Assembly: GCA_964610905.1 (NCBI GenBank)
Contig: CAZSYT010000008.1
Location: forward strand, 1-63,052
Length of the DNA stretch: 63,052 nucleotides
Reading direction: 5' to 3'
Source of the DNA: JAJZJT01 sp964610905
GTDB lineage: Bacteria; Actinomycetota; Acidimicrobiia; Acidimicrobiales; RAAP-2
Below are positions 1 to 8,005 of this stretch, one piece after another. The notes below the pieces were generated by a model. The model did no database searches. It had not been told where the DNA came from and saw only the letters and a list, made by a program, of their open reading frames with translations. A program made the position numbers and the translations under genes. Each line of letters begins with the position of its first letter. The first letter of the stretch is position 1.

Positions 1-53
1 CCAAGAGCAACGACGAGTTCCTGGCCGAGATCGCCAAGGGTCCGGCGGCCTGA
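1..53 (+). CDS. rho: Transcription termination factor Rho, C-terminal end (partial)
   Basis: Only the last 16 codons are inside the window, reading KSNDEFLAEIAKGPAA and then TGA. The segment resembles the end of actinobacterial Rho, which closes with a (S/T)N(A/D)(E/D)FL-type helix. Rho is the hexameric RNA helicase that ends transcription at Rho-dependent sites. The assignment rests on this short tail and on the following gene being rpmE, an order common in Actinobacteria; the body of the gene is upstream of the window. Confidence 0.65.
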   Translation, partial: KSNDEFLAEIAKGPAA

Positions 54-84
54 GCCACTCGCACGACCTGGGTGTCGAGGCCGG

Positions 85-90
85 TAGGAT
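85..90 (+). promoter_or_regulatory. Candidate -10 box for rpmE
   Basis: TAGGAT lies between the rho stop and rpmE. It fits the TAnnnT form seen before many genes here and would give a leader of roughly 40 bases carrying a GGGAGCG ribosome-binding site. No clear -35 box is visible. Confidence 0.35.
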
Positions 91-139
91 CGTCCGGCCG
101 GGCAGCCGCACGCACGAGCAGGAGCATGGGAGCGCAGCG

Positions 140-373
140 ATGAAGACCGACATCCACCCCGACTACGTCACGACGACCGTCCGGTGCTCGTGCGGCAACA
201 CGTTCACCACCCGGTCGACCAAGGCCGACATCCACCTCGAGCTGTGCAACGAGTGCCACCCGTTCTTCACGGGCAAGCAGAAGCTCGTCGACTCGGGTGG
301 ACGCGTCGAGCGCTTCCAGCGCCGGTACGCCAAGACGGCCGCTCGGGCCAAGAAGGCGTCGCCGGCGTCCTGA
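140..373 (+). CDS. rpmE: 50S ribosomal protein L31 (zinc-binding type)
   Basis: A 77-residue protein beginning MKTDIHPDY, the standard L31 opening. It has CSCGN at residues 16-20 and CNECHPFFTGKQK from residue 36, giving the CxC...CxxC zinc ligand set of the zinc-containing (C+) form of L31, followed by the conserved GRVERF segment. L31 bridges the two ribosomal subunits. The C+ form is normally the zinc-replete paralogue; a C- paralogue may exist elsewhere. The ATG is preceded by a purine-rich GGGAGCG. The gene sits between rho and prfA, as in other actinobacteria. Confidence 0.97.
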   Translation: MKTDIHPDYVTTTVRCSCGNTFTTRSTKADIHLELCNECHPFFTGKQKLVDSGGRVERFQRRYAKTAARAKKASPAS

Positions 374-446
374 CCGGCCGCACGGGGGCATGTGGCGCCC
401 GTCCCGTCGCCGGTCGCCCTCGACCGGTCGGGGACCGGGCCCCCGG

Positions 447-452
447 TACCCT
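447..452 (+). promoter_or_regulatory. -10 box for leaderless prfA
   Basis: TACCCT ends six bases before the prfA GTG, so the expected transcription start falls at or next to the start codon. No ribosome-binding site precedes the GTG. Confidence 0.5.
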
Positions 453-458
453 GTGCCC

Positions 459-1523
459 GTGCTGGACGACCGCCTGCGCGAGCTCGAGAGGGAGTACGAC
501 GCGGTCGCCGCAGAGCTCGGCGACCCCGCGCTCGCTGGCGACCCGGCTCGCCTCCGCGTGCTCTCCAAGCGGATGAAGGAGCTCGAGGAGGTGGTGGGCA
601 CCTGGCGGCGCCTCGTGGAGGCGCGTGCCGACCTCGAGGTCGCCCGCGAGCTGCTCGCGGAGGCCGAGGGCGGCGACCGCGAGCTCGTGCGGTCCGAGGT
701 CGACGGCGCGGCGCAGAGCGTCGCCGCCCTCGAGGAGGACCTGCGGGTGGGGCTCCTGCCCCGCGACCCGAACAGCGGCCGCAACGTCATCGTGGAGATC
801 CGTGGGGCCGAGGGCGGCGAGGAGGCGAACCTGTTCGCCCGCGACCTGTTCGACATGTACACCCGTTACGCCGCCCAGCGCGGCTGGTCCGTCGAGGTGC
901 TCTCGTCGAGCCCGTCCGAGCGCGACGGCCTGAACGAGGTGACCTTCGTCGTCAAGGGCGATGACGCCTGGCAGCGGCTCGAGCACGAGGGCGGCACCCA
1001 CCGGGTCCAGCGGGTGCCGGTCACCGAGTCGCAGGGCCGCGTCCACACGTCCTCCGCGACGGTGACCGTCCTGCCCGAGGCGGAGGAGGTCGACGTGACC
1101 ATCGACCCCGCCGACCTGAAGGTCGACGTGTACCGGTCGACGGGCCCCGGGGGGCAGTCGGTCAACACGACCGACTCGGCTGTGCGCGTCACGCACCTCC
1201 CCACCGGCATCGTCGTGGCCATGCAGGACGAGAAGAGCCAGATCCAGAACCGCGCCAAGGCCATGGTCGTGCTCCGGTCGCGCCTCTTGAAGGCCGAGCA
1301 GGACCGCCAGGCCTCCGAGCTCTCGGCGCAGCGCCGGAGCCAGGTCGGCTCGGGGAGCCGGGCCGAGAAGATCCGGACCTACAACTTCAAGGAGAACCGG
1401 GTCACCGACCACCGCATCAAGCTGACCCTCCACAAGCTCGACCGCGTCCTCGCCGGCGACCTCGACGAGCTCACCGACGCCCTGGTAGCCGACAAGCGGG
1501 CCCGCCAGTTGGCGACCGGCTGA
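459..1523 (+). CDS. prfA: Peptide chain release factor 1
   Basis: A 354-residue class I release factor that recognises UAA and UAG and triggers hydrolysis of peptidyl-tRNA. It carries the RF1-type PxT recognition motif as PVT within RVPVTESQGRVHTS, and the catalytic GGQ within STGPGGQSVNTTDSAVR. The GTG at 459 was chosen because the protein then begins VLDDRLRELEREYD, matching the usual RF1 N-terminus and length; the frame is open further upstream but does not look coding. PrmC, which methylates the GGQ glutamine, is encoded 16 bases downstream, so enzyme and substrate are neighbours. Confidence 0.97.
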   Translation: MLDDRLRELEREYDAVAAELGDPALAGDPARLRVLSKRMKELEEVVGTWRRLVEARADLEVARELLAEAEGGDRELVRSEVDGAAQSVAALEEDLRVGLLPRDPNSGRNVIVEIRGAEGGEEANLFARDLFDMYTRYAAQRGWSVEVLSSSPSERDGLNEVTFVVKGDDAWQRLEHEGGTHRVQRVPVTESQGRVHTSSATVTVLPEAEEVDVTIDPADLKVDVYRSTGPGGQSVNTTDSAVRVTHLPTGIVVAMQDEKSQIQNRAKAMVVLRSRLLKAEQDRQASELSAQRRSQVGSGSRAEKIRTYNFKENRVTDHRIKLTLHKLDRVLAGDLDELTDALVADKRARQLATG

Positions 1524-1539
1524 GCCGGGGAGCGTCGAC

Positions 1540-2382
1540 GTGCCGGGCGCGGACCGGGCCCTGGTCGGCGAGGTGTCGGCGCTGGTCGGCGACCGGCGCG
1601 AGGCGGCGTGGATCGTCGAGCACGCCGGAGCCGCCGGGCTCGGCCCCGAGGGCGCGCGCGCCCTGGCCCTGCGCCGGGCCGCCGGCGAGCCGCTCCAGTA
1701 CGTGCTCGGGACCTGGCCCTTCCGCACGCTCGACCTGGCGGTGGACCGCCGGGCCCTGGTCCCCCGCCCCGAGACGGAGACCGTCGTGGCCGTCGCCCTC
1801 GACGAGCTCGCCGGCCTGGACCGGCCGCGCGCGCTGGCGGTCGACCTCGGCACCGGGTCGGGGGCCATCGCCCTGTCGCTGGCCGTCGAGGCGCGACGCG
1901 GGGCCGAGCTCGAGGTGTGGGCGACCGACCGGTCGCCCGACGCCCTCGCCCTCGCCGGCGAGAACGTGGCCCGCCTGGCGACCACCGACCCGGTGGCGGC
2001 GGCGCGCGTGCGCCTCGCCGAAGGGCGGTGGTACGCGGCCCTGCCGACCGGGCTGGCCGGCCGTTGCGACCTCGTCGTCGCCAACCCGCCCTACGTCTCC
2101 GAGGAGGAGCTCCCCGGCCTCGACCCGGTGGTGCGCGAGTGGGAGCCGCGCTCGGCGCTCGTCGCCGGGAGGGGCCGGTCCGGGATCGGTGGCATGGCCG
2201 ACGTGGAGGAGGTGCTCGCCGGGGTGGTCCGGTGGCTCGCCCCCGGCGGTGCCGTGGTGGTCGAGCTCGCCCCCCACCAGGCCGAGGCCGCCGTCGAGGT
2301 CGCCCGGCGGGCCGGCCTCGAGCGGGTCCGGGCCGAACGCGACCTCGCCGGCCGGCTGCGCATGGTGGTCGCCCACCGGTGA
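1540..2382 (+). CDS. prmC: Release factor glutamine methyltransferase
   Basis: A 280-residue SAM-dependent N5-glutamine methyltransferase. The N-terminal helical part contains the RRAAGEPLQYVLGTWPF segment typical of PrmC. The Rossmann fold has motif I as VDLGTGSGAIALSLA and the catalytic NPPY as VVANPPYVSEEEL. It methylates the glutamine of the GGQ motif in release factors and follows prfA closely. The start is GTG, with a GGGGAGCG-like site just upstream. Its stop overlaps the start of the next gene (GTGA), which indicates translational coupling. Confidence 0.95.
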   Translation: MPGADRALVGEVSALVGDRREAAWIVEHAGAAGLGPEGARALALRRAAGEPLQYVLGTWPFRTLDLAVDRRALVPRPETETVVAVALDELAGLDRPRALAVDLGTGSGAIALSLAVEARRGAELEVWATDRSPDALALAGENVARLATTDPVAAARVRLAEGRWYAALPTGLAGRCDLVVANPPYVSEEELPGLDPVVREWEPRSALVAGRGRSGIGGMADVEEVLAGVVRWLAPGGAVVVELAPHQAEAAVEVARRAGLERVRAERDLAGRLRMVVAHR

Positions 2383-3017
2383 GCGGGCCGGACGTCCCCG
2401 TCGTCGCTGCGAGCGACCCCGGTGCGGTCGACGTCGCTCTCGAGGTGCTGGCCGCCGGGGGCGTGGTGGCGCTCCCCACCGACACCGTCTACGGGCTGGC
2501 CGCCCTGCCCACGGACCCCCACGCCGTCGCCGCCCTCTTCGCCGTCAAGGCACGTCCGGTCGACGTCGCCCTGCCCGTCCTGGTCGGCGCGCTCGCCCAG
2601 GTGCCCGAGGTGGCCGCACCGCTCGCCGGAGCCGCTGCCGCGCTCGCCCGGCGGTGGTGGCCGGGGCCGCTCACTCTGGTCGTGCGCCGTGCCCGGGGCC
2701 TCGACGTCGACCTCGGTGGCCCACCGGACCGGGCCCGTACCGTCGGCGTGCGGTGGCCGGACCACGGGTTCGTCGCCGAGGTGTGCCGGCGGGCCGGTCC
2801 CCTCGCCGTCACCAGCGCCAACCGCCACGGCGCCCCCCCGTGCACGACGGCGCGCGACGTGGTGGCCGCCTTCGTCGGCGGACGGCAGCCGGACCTGGTG
2901 GTCGACGGTGGGACGTGCGACGGCGTGCCGTCCACGGTCGTGGACGCTACGGGGGCGACGCCCCGCTGCCTGCGTCACGGGGCGCTGGCGTGGGGGGAGC
3001 TGACAGGTGGCGCCTGA
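2379..3017 (+). CDS. tsaC: L-threonylcarbamoyladenylate synthase (Sua5/YrdC/YwlC family)
   Basis: A 212-residue YrdC-fold protein. It has the nucleotide-binding VALPTDTVYGLAALPTD segment near the N-terminus, KARP further on, and VTSANRHGAPP in the C-terminal half, all typical of the family. It makes threonylcarbamoyl-AMP from threonine, bicarbonate and ATP for t6A modification of tRNAs that read ANN codons. It lacks the extra C-terminal Sua5 domain, so it is the short TsaC form. The GTG start overlaps the prmC stop by four bases. The 15-bp tandem repeat begins at its stop codon. Confidence 0.93.
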   Translation: MSGPDVPVVAASDPGAVDVALEVLAAGGVVALPTDTVYGLAALPTDPHAVAALFAVKARPVDVALPVLVGALAQVPEVAAPLAGAAAALARRWWPGPLTLVVRRARGLDVDLGGPPDRARTVGVRWPDHGFVAEVCRRAGPLAVTSANRHGAPPCTTARDVVAAFVGGRQPDLVVDGGTCDGVPSTVVDATGATPRCLRHGALAWGELTGGA

Positions 3018-3105
3018 GCCGTCGGGGACTGAGCCGTCAGGAACTGAGCCGTCGGGGACTGCGCCGTCGGGGACTGAGCCGTCGGGGACTGAGCCGTCGG
3101 GGACT
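3016..3105 (+). repeat. 15-bp tandem repeat, six copies
   Basis: Six head-to-tail units of GAGCCGTCGGGGACT with three single-base variants start on the tsaC stop codon and fill the space behind it. No gene is read through them convincingly. The unit length is a multiple of three, so the array looks open in several frames, but the resulting SGTEP-like string is not evidence of a protein. Confidence 0.92.
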
Positions 3106-3165
3106 GCGTGGTCCCGAGGCGCGGCCTCCGGGCGGCGACGCGGTCGGCCGAGCCGTGCTTCGGGG

Positions 3166-3194
3166 TTGACGCAGTGCGTCGCAGCGGCGACACT
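3166..3194 (+). promoter_or_regulatory. Candidate promoter upstream of the leuB leader
   Basis: TTGACG at 3166-3171 and GACACT at 3189-3194 are separated by 17 bases. A start would fall near 3201, two bases before an ATG that opens a 12-codon reading frame (3203-3241). The -10 box is a poor match, so this is tentative. Confidence 0.35.
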
Positions 3195-3202
3195 TGGTGG
3201 GC

Positions 3203-3241
3203 ATGTCGTGGCTCCGAACGACCGTACGCAGCATTCCCTAG
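3203..3241 (+). other. Possible 12-codon leader peptide upstream of leuB
   Basis: The reading frame MSWLRTTVRSIP ends in TAG exactly at the foot of an inverted repeat and about 30 bases before a terminator-like hairpin. It holds one Trp, one Leu, one Val and one Ile codon, so it is not enriched for leucine as a classical leu leader would be. It may be chance. Confidence 0.25.
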
Positions 3242-3294
3242 GCACGCGCCGACCCGGTGCGTGCCTTCGACCGTCCACGTGGTGGGCGGTTTTT
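3240..3294 (+). terminator. Two successive hairpins, the second an intrinsic-terminator shape
   Basis: The first hairpin pairs AGGCACGC with GCGTGCCT (3240-3247 and 3259-3266). The second pairs CCGTCCAC with GTGGGCGG (3271-3278 and 3282-3289, one G-U pair) and is followed by five T at 3290-3294. It either ends the rpmE-tsaC transcript or acts as an attenuator before leuB. A TAGCGT box at 3307-3312 just beyond it could start leuB transcription independently. Confidence 0.6.
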
Positions 3295-3482
3295 CAATTT
3301 CCGACCTAGCGTGGGCGCCTCGGGGGACCTCCCAGCGGCGACCGGAGCGGTGCCGGGGCGGCCGGGACTCGCCGGCACCCCCGGGGAGGACACGAAGCGA
3401 ACCCGGGCGACACCGCCGTGAGGAGCGCTGGCCACGACGGCGAGGCCAGGACGACAGCAGAGCAGAGAGCAGGGACGAGAAC

Positions 3483-4502
3483 GTGACTACCCACAAGGTC
3501 GCCCTCATCGGCGGCGACGGCATCGGCCCGGAGGTGGTGGCCGAGGCCCTGAAGGTCGTGTCCGCCGCCGGTGTCGACCTCGAGACGACCAGCTACGACC
3601 TGGGCGCCGACCGCTACCTTCGCACCGGAGAGGTCCTGCCCGACTCGGTGCTCGAGGAGCTGCGCGGCTTCGACGCCATCCTGCTCGGCGCCATCGGCCC
3701 GCCCGTCGGCTCGACGGCCGTGCCGCCGGGGACGCTCGAGCGCGGCCTGCTCCTCCGCCTGCGGTTCGACCTCGATCTCTACGTCAACCTGCGCCCCTTC
3801 ACCGGGGTCCCGGGCGCCCCGGCGCCTGACTGCGACTTCGTGGTCGTGCGTGAGAACACCGAGGGGACCTACGCGGGCGAAGGCGGGTTCCTGCGCAAGG
3901 GGACGCCGCACGAGGTGGCCACCCAGGGGTCGGTGAACACGCGTCACGGGGTCGAGCGTTGCGTCAGGTTTGCCTTCCACCTGGCCGGCGGGCGTCCCCG
4001 CCGCCAGCTCACCCTCGTCCACAAGACGAACGTCCTCACCTTCGCGGGGGACCTCTGGCAGCGGACCGTCGACGAGGTCGCCCCCGAGTTCCCCGAGGTC
4101 TCCCGCGACTACAACCACGTCGACGCCGCCTGTATCTACCTCGTCGAGCAGGCCTCCCGGTACGACGTGATCGTCACCGACAACCTCTTCGGGGACATCC
4201 TGACCGATCTCGCCGGCGCCGTGGCCGGCGGCATCGGCTACGCCGCCTCGGCCAACCTCAACCCGGACCGCACCGGTCCCTCGATGTTCGAGCCGGTGCA
4301 CGGGGCCGCCCACGACATCGCCGGGACCGGGCGGGCCAACCCGGCCGCCGCCATCCGGTCGGCCGCCCTCATGCTCGACCACCTCGGAGAGGCCGAGGCC
4401 GCCGACCGGGTGACCAAGGCGGTCCTCGGCTTCGTCGCCTCGGCTCCCGGTCCCTCGCTGTCCACGTCCGCCATCGGCGACGCCATCGCAGAAAGGCTCT
4501 GA
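3483..4502 (+). CDS. leuB: 3-isopropylmalate dehydrogenase (beta-decarboxylating)
   Basis: A 339-residue NAD-dependent dehydrogenase of the IPMDH/ICDH family. It begins with VALIGGDGIGPEV, and carries VVRENTEGTYAGEGG, VTDNLFGDILTDL and FEPVHGAAHDIAGTGRANPAA, the substrate, metal and cofactor signatures. It oxidises 3-isopropylmalate to 2-oxoisocaproate in leucine synthesis. Because ilvE and a citramalate synthase gene follow directly, it may also handle 3-methylmalate in the citramalate route to isoleucine. The GTG start follows an AGGGACG-like site. A ~165-base or longer leader with a terminator-like hairpin lies upstream. Confidence 0.96.
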   Translation: MTTHKVALIGGDGIGPEVVAEALKVVSAAGVDLETTSYDLGADRYLRTGEVLPDSVLEELRGFDAILLGAIGPPVGSTAVPPGTLERGLLLRLRFDLDLYVNLRPFTGVPGAPAPDCDFVVVRENTEGTYAGEGGFLRKGTPHEVATQGSVNTRHGVERCVRFAFHLAGGRPRRQLTLVHKTNVLTFAGDLWQRTVDEVAPEFPEVSRDYNHVDAACIYLVEQASRYDVIVTDNLFGDILTDLAGAVAGGIGYAASANLNPDRTGPSMFEPVHGAAHDIAGTGRANPAAAIRSAALMLDHLGEAEAADRVTKAVLGFVASAPGPSLSTSAIGDAIAERL

Positions 4503-4505
4503 ACC

Positions 4506-5435
4506 GTGCCCATCACCCCCACCGACAAGATCTGGATGGACGGCGAGCTCGTCGACTGGCAGGACGCCACGGTCCACGTCCTCACCCACACCATGCACTA
4601 CGGCTCCGGCGTCTTCGAGGGGATCCGCGCCTACCCGACCACGCAGGGGGTCGCCGTCTTCCGCCTGCGCGACCACATCGAGCGGCTCTTCGCCTCGGCC
4701 AAGGTGTTCCTCATCGACATCCCCTTCACGGTCGACGAGCTGGTGGAGGCGACCCGGGCCGTCGTGCGGGCGAACCGGCTCGACGACGGGTGCTACATCC
4801 GGCCGCTCGTCTACCTGGGCTACGGCGAGATGGGCCTCAACCCGCTGCCGTGCCCGGTCAACGTGTCCATCGCCGCCTGGCCGTGGGGCAGCTACCTCGG
4901 CGACGACGGGGTCGCCAACGGGGTGTCGATGAAGATCAGCTCGTGGCGCCGGCACGACCCGAACGCCGTGCCCACGGCGGCCAAGGGCACCGGCATGTAC
5001 GTGAACTCGTCGCTCGCCAAGGTCGAGGCGCTGAAGGCCGGCTACGACGAGGCCATCCTGCTCGCCCCCGACGGCAACGTCAGCGAGTGCACGGGCGAGA
5101 ACATCTTCCTCGTGCGCCAGGGGCGCATCATCACCCCGCCGACCTCGGACGCCGGCGCGCTCGAGGGCATCACCCAGCGCTCGGTCGAGACGATCGCCCG
5201 CGACCTCGGCTACGAGGTCTCCTACGAGCAGATCATCCGGTCGGACCTCTACAACGCCGACGAGGCCTTCCTCACCGGGACGGCCGCCGAGGTGGTGCCC
5301 ATCCGGGCGGTCGACGACCGGCCGATGGGCCACGCCGTTCCCGGCCCGATCACCACCCAGGTGCAGCAGACCTACTTCGCCACCGTGCGGGGCGAGGTCG
5401 ACCGGTACAAGGACTGGCTCGACCATGTCGAGTGA
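4506..5435 (+). CDS. ilvE: Branched-chain amino acid aminotransferase (fold type IV)
   Basis: A 309-residue PLP enzyme that carries out the last, reversible step of isoleucine, leucine and valine synthesis. The N-terminal YGSGVFEGIRAY motif, the lysine of PTAAKGTG near residue 160 that should form the Schiff base with PLP, and the YDEAILLAPDGNVSECTGEN stretch are all class-IV aminotransferase features. It starts with GTG three bases after the leuB stop, so the two are probably one transcript. Its last 11 bases overlap the start of the citramalate synthase gene. Confidence 0.96.
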   Translation: MPITPTDKIWMDGELVDWQDATVHVLTHTMHYGSGVFEGIRAYPTTQGVAVFRLRDHIERLFASAKVFLIDIPFTVDELVEATRAVVRANRLDDGCYIRPLVYLGYGEMGLNPLPCPVNVSIAAWPWGSYLGDDGVANGVSMKISSWRRHDPNAVPTAAKGTGMYVNSSLAKVEALKAGYDEAILLAPDGNVSECTGENIFLVRQGRIITPPTSDAGALEGITQRSVETIARDLGYEVSYEQIIRSDLYNADEAFLTGTAAEVVPIRAVDDRPMGHAVPGPITTQVQQTYFATVRGEVDRYKDWLDHVE

Positions 5436-7353
5436 CGGCCCCACCCTCGGCGGCCCGCACGACCACGCCCACGCCCACGACCACGGCCACCCGTCGGACC
5501 ACGCCCACGAGCACGGCCACCCGTCGGACCACGCCCACGAGCACGACCACGACCACGAGCACGGCCACCCGTCGGGCCACGACCACGAGCACGGCCACCC
5601 GTCGGGCCACGACCACGAGCACGGGCCGACGGCCGGCCAGCGGTCGCACGCCGAGCTTCGGGCCCGCCGTCAGGCGGGTGGCCGTGCCGACGGCCCGGGA
5701 GGCGCCGGTGCCGCCCACGGCGTCGGCCTGCCGGCGCTGCCCGAGGCCGTCGACGTGTTCGACACCACCCTGCGCGACGGGTCCCAGCAGGAGGGCCTGT
5801 CGCTGACCGTCGACGACAAGCTGCGCGTCGCCGAGCAGCTCGACCACCTGGGCGTCACCTTCATCGAAGGCGGCTGGCCCGGAGCCAACCCGAAGGACGC
5901 CGAGTTCTTCGCCCGCGCCCCGAAGGAGCTCGACCTCGCCACGGCCACCCTCGTGGCGTTCGGTTCGACGCGCCGGGCCGGTGTGCGGGCCGAGGACGAC
6001 GAGACGTTGCGGCACCTGGTCGAGGCGGGCACGCAGGCCGTGTGCATCGTCGCTAAGTCGTCCGAGGTGCACGTGGTCGACGCCCTGCGGACCACTCTCG
6101 ACGAGGCCGTCGCCATGGTGGCCGACTCCGTGGAGCTCCTCCGTCGCCACGACCTGCGGGTCTTCCTCGACGCCGAGCACTTCTTCGACGGCTACAAGGC
6201 GAACCCGGCGTTCGCCCGGCGCATCCTGCGCGCCGCCGAGGAGGCGGGCGCCGAGGCGCTCGTGCTCTGCGACACGAACGGCGGCACCCTTCCCCACGAG
6301 GTCAGCCGGATCGTGGCCGACGTGGTCGGCTCGTTCGAGAGCCAGGTGGGCGTCCACTTCCACAACGACTCGGGGGTCGCCGTGGCCAACTCGCTGGCCG
6401 CCGTGGGCGTCGGCGCCACCCACGTCCAGGGGTGCGTCAACGGCTACGGCGAGCGGGCCGGCAACGCCGACCTGTCGGCCACCATCCCCGACCTCACCTT
6501 GAAGCTCCGGGTGCGGACCATCCCCGAGGGCCGCCTCGAGCGGCTCACCCCGGTCGCCCACCACATCGCCGAGCTGGTCAACATCGCCCCGAACCCCCAG
6601 CAGCCCTACGTGGGGGCCTCGGTCTTCGCCCACAAGGCAGGGCTGCACACGAGCGCCATCGCCCGGCGCTCGGACGCCTACGAGCACGTCCAGCCCGAGC
6701 TGGTGGGCAACGGAACGCGCTTCGTCGTCTCCGAGATGGCAGGGAGGTCCACGCTCGCCCTGAAGGCGGCCGAGCTCGGCATCGAGCTCGACTCGGACGC
6801 CATGACCTCGGTGCTCGACTCGCTCAAGCGGCTCGAGCACGAGGGCTACCACTTCGAGGTCGCCGACGGCTCCCTCGAGCTCCTCCTGCGCCGGGCCACG
6901 GGGTGGCGCCAGGCGTTCTTCGAGCTCGAGTCGTACCGGGTCATCGCCGAGCGCAACGCCGCCCGCTCCACCGAGGCCACGGTGAAGGTCCTCGTGGGCC
7001 CGGACCGGATCGTGGCGACGGCCGAGGGGAACGGGCCCGTCAACGCCCTCGACGCCGCCCTGCGGGAGGCCATCGAGCGACGGTACCCGGCCCTCGGCGG
7101 CATCCACCTGGTGGACTATCGGGTACGGGTCCTCGACACCCGGGCGGGCACGGGGTCCGTCACCCGGGTGCTCATCGACTCGACCGACGGGGAGCGGACC
7201 TGGACGACCATCGGGGTCTCCGAGAACATCATCGACGCGTCGTGGCAGGCCCTCTTCGACTCGATCGTCTACGGTCTGCTGCGTGCGGGCTCCGCCCCCG
7301 TGGGCGTGCCCGACGCGGCACCGCAGGACGCGGGCCGCGACGACGAGGAGTAG
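5425..7353 (+). CDS. cimA: (R)-citramalate synthase with a histidine-rich N-terminal tail
   Basis: A 642-residue member of the isopropylmalate/citramalate synthase family. The TIM-barrel domain starts at about residue 109 with VFDTTLRDGSQQEGLSL, and has FIEGGWPGANPKD, the metal-site HFHNDSG and NGYGERAGNADL. The C-terminal third is a LeuA-type allosteric domain. It condenses acetyl-CoA and pyruvate to citramalate, bypassing threonine for isoleucine; the FIEGGWPG form favours citramalate over isopropylmalate synthase. Residues 12-66 hold about 24 histidines in repeated HDHEHGHPSG-like units, followed by an Ala/Gly-rich linker. The ATG at 5425 overlaps ilvE by 11 bases, which supports coupled translation from this far upstream start; a GTG just before FDTTLRDGS is the alternative. 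Confidence 0.9.
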   Translation: MSSDGPTLGGPHDHAHAHDHGHPSDHAHEHGHPSDHAHEHDHDHEHGHPSGHDHEHGHPSGHDHEHGPTAGQRSHAELRARRQAGGRADGPGGAGAAHGVGLPALPEAVDVFDTTLRDGSQQEGLSLTVDDKLRVAEQLDHLGVTFIEGGWPGANPKDAEFFARAPKELDLATATLVAFGSTRRAGVRAEDDETLRHLVEAGTQAVCIVAKSSEVHVVDALRTTLDEAVAMVADSVELLRRHDLRVFLDAEHFFDGYKANPAFARRILRAAEEAGAEALVLCDTNGGTLPHEVSRIVADVVGSFESQVGVHFHNDSGVAVANSLAAVGVGATHVQGCVNGYGERAGNADLSATIPDLTLKLRVRTIPEGRLERLTPVAHHIAELVNIAPNPQQPYVGASVFAHKAGLHTSAIARRSDAYEHVQPELVGNGTRFVVSEMAGRSTLALKAAELGIELDSDAMTSVLDSLKRLEHEGYHFEVADGSLELLLRRATGWRQAFFELESYRVIAERNAARSTEATVKVLVGPDRIVATAEGNGPVNALDAALREAIERRYPALGGIHLVDYRVRVLDTRAGTGSVTRVLIDSTDGERTWTTIGVSENIIDASWQALFDSIVYGLLRAGSAPVGVPDAAPQDAGRDDEE

Positions 7354-7360
7354 GAGCAGC

Positions 7361-7915
7361 GTGACCCAGCCCAGCTTCGTCCCGATCATCGAGGCCGACC
7401 AGGTGCGACCCGCCTACCGGCTCCGTGTCCCGCGTGTCTGGACCCAGTCCCGGCCCTCCGAGGTGCGCTCGACGACCCAGCCACGGGGCCGGCGGATGGG
7501 CAGCCCCGGGCCCGACGTCGGCTACGCCCTGAAGCTGGCCCGGCACCTCGAGGGCGCGGTCGAGCTCCAGCCGGGCGAGCACCTCCACGACGCCATGGCC
7601 GGCATCACGGCGGTCGCCATGCGCCGGGCCGCCGGGTTCGGCCGGGCACCCGTCCTCGCCGACCTCCGCTTCGCCGCGGCCCTGTGGGGGTTCCTCCCCG
7701 GCGCGCCCGCCGACCTGGTTGCCTTCCGGATGCCGGTCTTCCGGTCCGCCTCCCACCTCTACGGCGTCCAGCGGGAGATCGCGGACCGGGTCCTGCCCGA
7801 CACCTACCGGCTGACCCCCGAGGCGGTCTCCGGGCGGCTCGGCGAGTGGCGGTCGCTCCTCGTCTCCGATGACCCTCCGGGCGCGTCAGCCGATCCGGCG
7901 CTCGCCGCCGGCTGA
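7361..7915 (+). CDS. Conserved hypothetical protein, 184 residues
   Basis: I do not recognise this protein. Translated from the GTG at 7361, which has TAGGAGCAGC just upstream, it begins VTQPSFVPIIEADQVRPAYRL and has no signal peptide, membrane segment or clear motif. It is basic in the first 50 residues and has an amphipathic, Ala-rich middle (AMAGITAVAMRRAAGFGRAPVL in two halves). It follows cimA by seven bases and probably belongs to the same transcript. Codon use matches its neighbours, so it is likely a real gene. Confidence 0.75.
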   Translation: MTQPSFVPIIEADQVRPAYRLRVPRVWTQSRPSEVRSTTQPRGRRMGSPGPDVGYALKLARHLEGAVELQPGEHLHDAMAGITAVAMRRAAGFGRAPVLADLRFAAALWGFLPGAPADLVAFRMPVFRSASHLYGVQREIADRVLPDTYRLTPEAVSGRLGEWRSLLVSDDPPGASADPALAAG

Positions 7916-8005
7916 GCTCCCTGCGCCGGCCCTCCGGCCGGCGCCACCCTCGGGCGCAGGCGGGGCGCTCGCCGCACGCGACGACGCGCCGACGTCACGC
8001 CCAGC

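Noticed and set aside
267..2084. Long antisense reading frames over prfA, prmC and many other genes
   Set aside because: GC-rich coding DNA leaves stop-poor opposite frames; these have no motifs and Arg/Pro/Ala-rich composition.
3016..3105. Tandem repeats as a CRISPR array
   Set aside because: Units are directly contiguous without spacers and no cas genes are present; the same holds for the other arrays.
3007..3309. Reading frame translating the 15-bp repeat as SGTEP units
   Set aside because: The repeat unit is divisible by three, so it stays open by construction; no start signal or further protein follows.
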